Assembly (NCBI GenBank): GCA_018057825.1
Contig: JAGPCY010000041.1
Span: forward strand, 1 to 64,000
Source: Kofleriaceae bacterium
GTDB taxonomy: Bacteria; Myxococcota_A; Polyangia; Haliangiales; Haliangiaceae
DNA length: 64,000 nucleotides
Reading direction: 5' to 3'
Shown: piece after piece, positions 58,973 through 64,000 of the stretch
How the letters are laid out: every line of letters starts with the position of its first letter
Position numbering within the stretch: position 1 is the first letter of the stretch
The notes under the pieces: generated by a model
What the model was told of the DNA's origin: nothing
Seen by the model: only the letters and a program-made list of their open reading frames with translations
Databases searched by the model: none
Made by a program: the position numbers and the translations under genes

Positions 58973-59505
58973 GTCCGCACCATCACGTAGCTGGCGCCCG
59001 CGCCGCCGTCGACGGGCGCCGCCGGAGCCAGGGCGTGGACCAGGCCCGACGCCGGGCCGGTCAGGTGATCGAGCACCAGCTCGCGCAGCACCGCGACGCC
59101 GTCGGAGCGCGTGCCCTTGCCGTGGACGATCAAGACGCAGCGCCGGCGCAGCCGCGCCGACTCGAGCAGGAACCGCTCGAGGGTCGGCACCGCGACCACG
59201 CTGGTCAGGCCGTGCAGATCGAGCGTGGCCTCGGCGCGGATCTGGCCGCGGCGCAGCTCGGCGAGCTGGGCCCGGTTGACCCCCGGCGCGCGGGCGTAGC
59301 GACCGTCGCCGTCGGACTCGATCGTCATGGCCTGGCGCGGGGGCAGCACCGCCGGCGGGGTGACCGCGGTCCGCACCGGCACCGCCCGGACCCGATCGCG
59401 GCCGGGCAGCGGGACCGCGCCATCGATCGCGCCCAGAAACAGCGCCTCGTCCTCCGGGCTGACCCGGGGGCGACTGGACGCAGGCGGGCGGGGGCGGCGG
59501 CCCAT
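58969..59505 (-). CDS. Smr-domain protein
   Basis: This 178-residue protein has a disordered Pro/Arg N-terminus and a C-terminal Smr domain (about 90-178) with LDLHG at 95-99 and HGKG at 128-131. Smr domains are nucleases or nucleic-acid binding modules related to MutS2. ATG 59505 has TAGGGT 6 nt before it. It leads the Smr-DacB-phosphoesterase operon. Confidence 0.88.
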   Translation of the reverse strand: MGRRPRPPASSRPRVSPEDEALFLGAIDGAVPLPGRDRVRAVPVRTAVTPPAVLPPRQAMTIESDGDGRYARAPGVNRAQLAELRRGQIRAEATLDLHGLTSVVAVPTLERFLLESARLRRRCVLIVHGKGTRSDGVAVLRELVLDHLTGPASGLVHALAPAAPVDGGAGASYVMVRT

Positions 59506-59511
59506 GACTCC

Positions 59512-59517
59512 ACCCTA
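59512..59517 (-). promoter_or_regulatory. -10 element TAGGGT of the Smr operon
   Basis: Minus-strand TAGGGT lies 6 nt before ATG 59505; a second hexamer TACCCT overlaps just upstream. Confidence 0.4.
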
Positions 59518-59626
59518 GGGTACGCCAGCCGCGGTGGCCAAGAAATCCGCACTGGCCGCGACGCCGAGGTCACAGTCGGCGAGCGCGTGTGAGGCCGGTC
59601 GCGCTCGCGGACCGGCCGTGGCCCCG

Positions 59627-59632
59627 TACATT
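59627..59632 (+). promoter_or_regulatory. -10 element TACATT
   Basis: TACATT lies 7 nt before the ATG at 59640 and supports that start over an in-frame ATG at 59589. Confidence 0.45.
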
Positions 59633-59639
59633 CGCGCCC

Positions 59640-61172
59640 ATGTCGTACGCCTCATGGTTCGCCGCGCTGGCTCTGGCCGTCGTCGCTTGTAGCGGCGGTG
59701 ACGGTCCACCGATCACGCCGCTCGACGCCGGGCTCGATGCGCCGGCGCCGATCGATGCCCCGATGAGCACCGGCACCTACGACAGCCCCGACGACTTCGA
59801 TCGCTCGGGCTGCCTTCCCGGCAGCCTCGCCGGCTTCGATCCCCAAGGCATCTACCACCTGCAGATCGACTTCGACGGCTTCCGGTCGACCACCGCCGCC
59901 CGCTTCGACGTCCTCGGCGGCGGCACCTTCGGCGGGATCCTGGCCGGCCGCGACGCCACCGCCGCGACCTCGACCGCCGACGACGTGTTCCTGTACCGGC
60001 GCATCGACGATCAGAACTCGCGGGCCCTCGATCTGTGCGCGCGCCAGGGCGACGTGCTGCGCGGCCAGTACGCGTTCTGCAACATGACCGGTTGTCTCCT
60101 CGGGCAGGTCACCGCCAAGAAGGTCGTGCGGCTGGCCGAGCCCGCGGCCTCGGGCCTGACGCTGCTCGGCGAGTACTCCGACCCGACCTGGGGCCCCGGC
60201 ATCGGCGTCAACGTCCGGGTCGAGGGCGACCTGGCGTACCTCGCCCGTTACCAGGACGGCCTGCGCATCCTCGACATCTCCGATCCGGCCAACATCCGCG
60301 AGGTCGGCCACGCCCCGACCGAGGACCCCACGCGGCGCGAGATCTACAACGACGTCAAGCTGGTCGCCGCCAACGGTCGCCGCTACGCGATCATGGCCTC
60401 GGATCAGGTCGGGGCCGTGGTGTGGGACGTCACCACGCCGAGCGCGCCGCGCATCGTCGCTCACCTGGGCACCGGCGGTCGCGGCGTCGACATCCACACC
60501 CTGTTCCTCGACGGCGGCCGGGCCTACCTGGCCAACACCTCGCTCGGCCTCGAGATCTACGACCTCGCCGATCCCGCGGCGCCGGTCCGGCTCGGCGAGT
60601 TCCCCAACCCGTCGAGCGCGGGCGACGTGTTCCTCCACGATCTCTACGTCGCTGGCGATCGCGCCTACCTGAACTTCTGGGGCGCGGGCATGGTGATCGT
60701 CGACGTGTCCAACCCGGCGGCGCCGCGCGCGGTCGGGACCTTCGCCGACTACGGCGAGACCACCAGCCACTCGAACTGGGTGACCCGGGTCGGCGGCCGG
60801 TCGATCGCCGCCCACGGCGACGAGCAGTGGGGCTCGCACCTGCGGCTGGTCGACGTCACCGAGGGCACCGCCGGCTTCCTGCGCGAGACCGCCGAGTGGA
60901 AGACCCGCGACGAGGTCAGCGCCCACAACATCATGGCCTTCGGCTCGCGGGTCTATATCGCGTACTACCAGGACGGCGTCCGGGTCATCGACATCGCCGA
61001 TCCAGCGGCGCCGCGTCAGGTCGCGTGGTTCAACACCTGGCCCGGCTACGACCGCAGCTACGGCAAGAGCTTCTTCGAGGGCGCGGTCGGGATCGACGTC
61101 GATCTCGCGCGCAACCGCATCTACGTCGCGGACTCCAACCGGAACCTGATGATCCTGCGCATCGACGGCTGA
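59640..61172 (+). CDS. LVIVD-repeat lipoprotein
   Basis: This 510-residue protein has a lipoprotein signal (LALAVVAC) and an acidic Asp/Ala/Pro linker. From about residue 175 on it carries LVIVD repeats, which build a beta propeller: LRILDISDPANIREVG, VVWDVTTPSAPRIVA, LEIYDLADPAAPVRLG, MVIVDVSNPAAPRAVG, LRLVDVTEG and VRVIDIADPAAPRQVA. The function is unknown; such proteins are usually surface-exposed. Confidence 0.85.
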   Translation: MSYASWFAALALAVVACSGGDGPPITPLDAGLDAPAPIDAPMSTGTYDSPDDFDRSGCLPGSLAGFDPQGIYHLQIDFDGFRSTTAARFDVLGGGTFGGILAGRDATAATSTADDVFLYRRIDDQNSRALDLCARQGDVLRGQYAFCNMTGCLLGQVTAKKVVRLAEPAASGLTLLGEYSDPTWGPGIGVNVRVEGDLAYLARYQDGLRILDISDPANIREVGHAPTEDPTRREIYNDVKLVAANGRRYAIMASDQVGAVVWDVTTPSAPRIVAHLGTGGRGVDIHTLFLDGGRAYLANTSLGLEIYDLADPAAPVRLGEFPNPSSAGDVFLHDLYVAGDRAYLNFWGAGMVIVDVSNPAAPRAVGTFADYGETTSHSNWVTRVGGRSIAAHGDEQWGSHLRLVDVTEGTAGFLRETAEWKTRDEVSAHNIMAFGSRVYIAYYQDGVRVIDIADPAAPRQVAWFNTWPGYDRSYGKSFFEGAVGIDVDLARNRIYVADSNRNLMILRIDG

Positions 61173-61318
61173 CCCGGGTCGGGCCGGGGCCCCACGGCCG
61201 CGCGCTGGCGGCGTTGCGTTTGGCAACCCGGGATGCGATCGGCCACGTCGCGCCGGCGCCGATCGGCCGAACCTTCGCTTGATCGGGTGGGCGCGGGCGT
61301 TGCATCGTCGTCGGCAAA

Positions 61319-62974
61319 ATGTTCGCCAACGACCCACCGCTGCGCCCGACTGTCGCTTACTTCTGCATGGAGTTCGGGCTGGATGCTCGCCTCACCGTGT
61401 ACTCGGGTGGCCTGGGCATCCTGGCTGGCGACCACATGAAGTCGGCCAGCGATCTCCGCCTGCCGGTGATCGGCATCGGCCTCTTGTGGGATCACGGCTA
61501 CGTCGACCAACGCCTCGACGACCATGGCCACCCGGTCGATCGCTACGTCTCGACCGATCGGGACGGCCTCGAGCACGTGGTCCTGCCGCCGGGGGGCGTC
61601 GAGGTCAGCATCCGCGGCGAGACCGTGCCGCTCATCGCCTGGCGGGTCCGGCGCTACCTGACCGGCGAGCTGTACCTCCTCGAGCCGGCGCGCCCCGAGC
61701 ATCGCTGGGTCACCGCCCGCTTGTACGGCGGCGGCTCCGACGACCGCCTGGCCCAGGAGATCGTCCTCGGGGTCGGCGGCGTCCGCCTCCTGGCCGCGCT
61801 CGGCAAGCAGCCGGACGTCTACCACTGGAACGAGGGCCACGCGGTCTTCGCCGGCCTCGAGCTCCTGCGCGCCAACCGCTTCGGCGGCGGCGATCTCCAC
61901 GATCGCCTGGCCCGCTTGCGGCCCCACTGCGTCTTCACGACCCACACGCCGGTCGCCGCCGGCAACGAGATCCACGACCTGGCGTCGATGCGACGGATGG
62001 ACGCCGACCTGGGCTTCACCGACGGCGAGCTGGCGGCGATCGGCGGCGATCCGTTCTCGATGACCGTGGCCGGGCTGCGGATGTCGCGGATCGCCAACGC
62101 GGTCGCCGAGCTCCACGGCGACACCGCCCGGGCGATGTGGAAGAGCGTCGACGGCGCCGCTCCGATCATCCACATCACCAACGGCGTCCACCCGCCGACC
62201 TGGCAAGACCCGCGGATCCGCGCCGCGCTGGCGCCGGGCAAGAGCCACGACGAGCAGGCCAGCCAGTTGTGGGCCGCGCACCGGACCATGCGGGGAGAAC
62301 TGAACGCCCTGGTCGCGGCCCGCACCGGCCACCACCTCGATCCCGACAAGCTGGTCATCGGCTTCGCCCGGCGCGCCGCCGGCTACAAGCGCGCCGATCT
62401 GATCCTGGGCGACCGCGCGCGCCTCGAGGCCCTGCTCGAGCACGTCCAGCTCGTGTACTCGGGCAAGGCCCATCCGCGCGACGCCACCGGCAAGGCCATG
62501 GTGTCGCGGCTGGCCGAGGCCACCCGGCGCTACCCGGGCCGGATCATCTTCCTCGAGAGCTACGACATGACGCTGGGCGCGGCCCTGACCCGCGGCTGCG
62601 ACCTGTGGCTCAACAACCCGCGCCGGCCCCTCGAGGCGTCCGGCACCTCGGGCATGAAGGCGGCGATGAACGGCGTGCCCAACCTGTCGATCCTCGACGG
62701 CTGGTGGCCCGAGGGCTGCGAGCACGGCGTCACCGGCTGGAAGATCGGCGACCCCGAGCCGGGCGACGACGCGGTCGACGAGGCCCACGTCGCGGCGGTC
62801 GATCTGCGCGACCGCGCCCGGCTCTATGACGTCCTCGAGCGCGAGGTCCTGCCGACCTGGCGCGATCGCGCGGCCTGGGCTCGGGTCATGGCGGCGTCGG
62901 TGGCGATGTCCTGCTGGCGGTTCTCGTCGGACCGCATGGTCGAGGACTACTTCGCCAAGGTCTACGCTCGCTGA
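61319..62974 (+). CDS. glgP: alpha-glucan phosphorylase
   Basis: This 551-residue protein is of the short phosphorylase type. The N-terminus has VAYFCMEFGLDARLTVYSGG and LGILAGDHMKSASDL; the middle has VYHWNEGHAVFAGLE and the C-terminal part EASGTSGMKAAMNG holds the PLP-binding Lys. It releases glucose 1-phosphate from glycogen-type glucans. A member this short lacks the regulatory segments of animal enzymes. It stands alone, with 146 nt before it that hold no gene. Confidence 0.92.
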   Translation: MFANDPPLRPTVAYFCMEFGLDARLTVYSGGLGILAGDHMKSASDLRLPVIGIGLLWDHGYVDQRLDDHGHPVDRYVSTDRDGLEHVVLPPGGVEVSIRGETVPLIAWRVRRYLTGELYLLEPARPEHRWVTARLYGGGSDDRLAQEIVLGVGGVRLLAALGKQPDVYHWNEGHAVFAGLELLRANRFGGGDLHDRLARLRPHCVFTTHTPVAAGNEIHDLASMRRMDADLGFTDGELAAIGGDPFSMTVAGLRMSRIANAVAELHGDTARAMWKSVDGAAPIIHITNGVHPPTWQDPRIRAALAPGKSHDEQASQLWAAHRTMRGELNALVAARTGHHLDPDKLVIGFARRAAGYKRADLILGDRARLEALLEHVQLVYSGKAHPRDATGKAMVSRLAEATRRYPGRIIFLESYDMTLGAALTRGCDLWLNNPRRPLEASGTSGMKAAMNGVPNLSILDGWWPEGCEHGVTGWKIGDPEPGDDAVDEAHVAAVDLRDRARLYDVLEREVLPTWRDRAAWARVMAASVAMSCWRFSSDRMVEDYFAKVYAR

Positions 62975-62986
62975 CCGTCGGCGCGG

Positions 62987-64000
62987 TCAGCCCACCGTCG
63001 CGCTGACGCCGCGCCGCCGGGCCACCAGCGACGCGATCACCCCGGTGGCGATGATGCCGCCGACCACGCCCAGGACGTAGAAGTTGAAGTGCTCGCCCAG
63101 GTGGGCTTTGAGCCAGCCGTGGGTCATCATTTTCACGCCGATCACCACCAGCACCACCGACAGCGCGACCTTCAGGTAGCGGAAGGTGTCGATCATCCCG
63201 GCCAGCGCGAAGTACAGGCTGCGCAGCCCGAGGATGGCGAAGATGTTGCTGGTGAACACCAGGAACGGGTCGGTGGTGATCGCGAAGATCGCCGGGATCG
63301 AGTCGACCGCGAAGATCAGGTCGGTGAGCTCGACCAGGAGCAGGGCCAGGAACAGCGGCGTCGCCAGGAGCGCGCCGCGCTTGGCCAGGTCGACCACCCG
63401 GTCGACCTCGATCGGCCCGCCGGCCACCGCCGGCGCGTGGCTGGCCTCGGTGCCGGCGCGGACGAAGAAGCGCTCGCCGTGGTAGCGCTCGGTCACCGGC
63501 ATCAGCCGCCGGACCAGGCGCACGACCAGGTTGTCGTTCAGGTCGGTCGCGCCGCCCCGCATCACCAACATCTTCACGCCGGTCAGGATCAAGAAGGCGC
63601 CGAAGACGTAGATGATCCAGGTGAAGCGCGTGATCAGCGCCGCGCCGACCGCGATCATCACGCCGCGCATCACCAGCGCGCCGACGATGCCCCAGAACAG
63701 CACCCGGTGCTGATAGATCGGCGGCACCGCGAAGAAGCCGAAGATCATCGCGATGACGAAGATGTTGTCGACCGCCAGGGACTTCTCGACCAGGAAGCCG
63801 GTCAGGTACTTCACCACCGCGCTGCCGCCGTCGTTGTAGATCGCGACGCCGTCGGCGCCGACCACCGGCGTCGCCATGGTGTCGACCGTGGTCCCCAGGC
63901 CGAGCCAGTGGTGTTCGTAGCCGAGGTAGATGAACCCGGAGAACGCCACGCCCAGGCTGATCCACACCGCCGACCAGGTCAGGGCCTCTCGCATCTTCAC
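62987..64000 (-). CDS. TerC-family membrane protein, 5' end at window edge
   Basis: At least 337 residues are visible. Eight or nine membrane helices are spread over the length, and FLVEKSLAVDNIFVIAMIF and LLLVELTDLIFAVDSIPAIFAIT carry the acidic residues typical of TerC/Alx proteins. Members export manganese or calcium or give tellurite resistance. A GTG sits exactly at the window end, but the gene may start further out. It converges with the phosphorylase gene, 12 nt apart. Confidence 0.88.
   Translation of the reverse strand: MKMREALTWSAVWISLGVAFSGFIYLGYEHHWLGLGTTVDTMATPVVGADGVAIYNDGGSAVVKYLTGFLVEKSLAVDNIFVIAMIFGFFAVPPIYQHRVLFWGIVGALVMRGVMIAVGAALITRFTWIIYVFGAFLILTGVKMLVMRGGATDLNDNLVVRLVRRLMPVTERYHGERFFVRAGTEASHAPAVAGGPIEVDRVVDLAKRGALLATPLFLALLLVELTDLIFAVDSIPAIFAITTDPFLVFTSNIFAILGLRSLYFALAGMIDTFRYLKVALSVVLVVIGVKMMTHGWLKAHLGEHFNFYVLGVVGGIIATGVIASLVARRRGVSATVG

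Overview
The window is very GC-rich and reads like a chromosome segment of a myxobacterium (phylum Myxococcota, most likely the Haliangiales/Polyangiales side). This is an inference from content: FHA-domain and PEGA-domain Hanks-kinase signalling, a DUF4388 protein, a myxobacterial-type PilZ protein, a sigma-54 activator with FHA and GAF domains, many lipoproteins, and a phage-tail-like contractile injection gene cluster. No rRNA, tRNA, CRISPR array, insertion sequence or integrase was recognised.

Region 1 (1-22.1 kb, all + strand) is the most unusual part. After the 3' end of a GAGGSA-repeat protein comes a strong promoter and then a small zinc ribbon protein, a gp25/gpW-like baseplate protein, a 1015-residue baseplate-J-like protein, a tail protein I homologue with an N-terminal PASTA domain, and a 512-residue tail-associated protein. 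Next come five FHA proteins: a soluble zinc-ribbon FHA protein, two secreted/membrane vWA-like FHA paralogues, a membrane zinc-ribbon FHA protein, and an FHA / GMPG-repeat / coiled-coil protein. These are followed by a Ycf46-like AAA+ ATPase, DUF1257 (Ycf35-like), DUF2997, a DUF4157 HExxH putative peptidase, a pentapeptide-repeat protein, a Pro/Ala-rich hypothetical and a TPR protein. Sheath, tube and spike genes are not in view and would have to lie upstream. I read the region as a contractile injection system baseplate tied to a membrane-bound FHA scaffold; the coupling is a hypothesis.

Region 2 (22.2-46.6 kb) is a mixed core and accessory region: a PLP enzyme translationally coupled to YggX, a PHP-domain lipoprotein, ExbB/ExbD, an FHA-GAF sigma-54 activator divergent from a DUF4388 protein with a long charged repeat, PyrE with a lipoprotein, a glutamate-cysteine ligase, a tandem universal stress protein, a PilZ protein, a zinc-ribbon membrane protein, an exported dikinase with the domain order of glucan water dikinase, a transporter-HEAT-cNMP fusion, and a transglutaminase-like protein.

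Region 3 (46.6-64.0 kb) holds two Ser/Thr kinases with lipoprotein and PEGA partners, a kelch-like lipoprotein + putative outer-membrane barrel + 13-haem cytochrome c operon, an Smr / DacB / metallophosphoesterase operon with ATGA/GTGA overlaps, an LVIVD-repeat lipoprotein, an alpha-glucan phosphorylase and a TerC-family membrane protein cut by the window end.

Two window-wide patterns stand out. Seven imperfect hexanucleotide tracts (CTCGGY or its complement, about 80-370 bp) lie only behind gene 3' ends and never in the eight divergent promoter gaps. Most first genes have a TANNNT hexamer 6-9 nt before the start codon and no Shine-Dalgarno, which suggests leaderless transcription.
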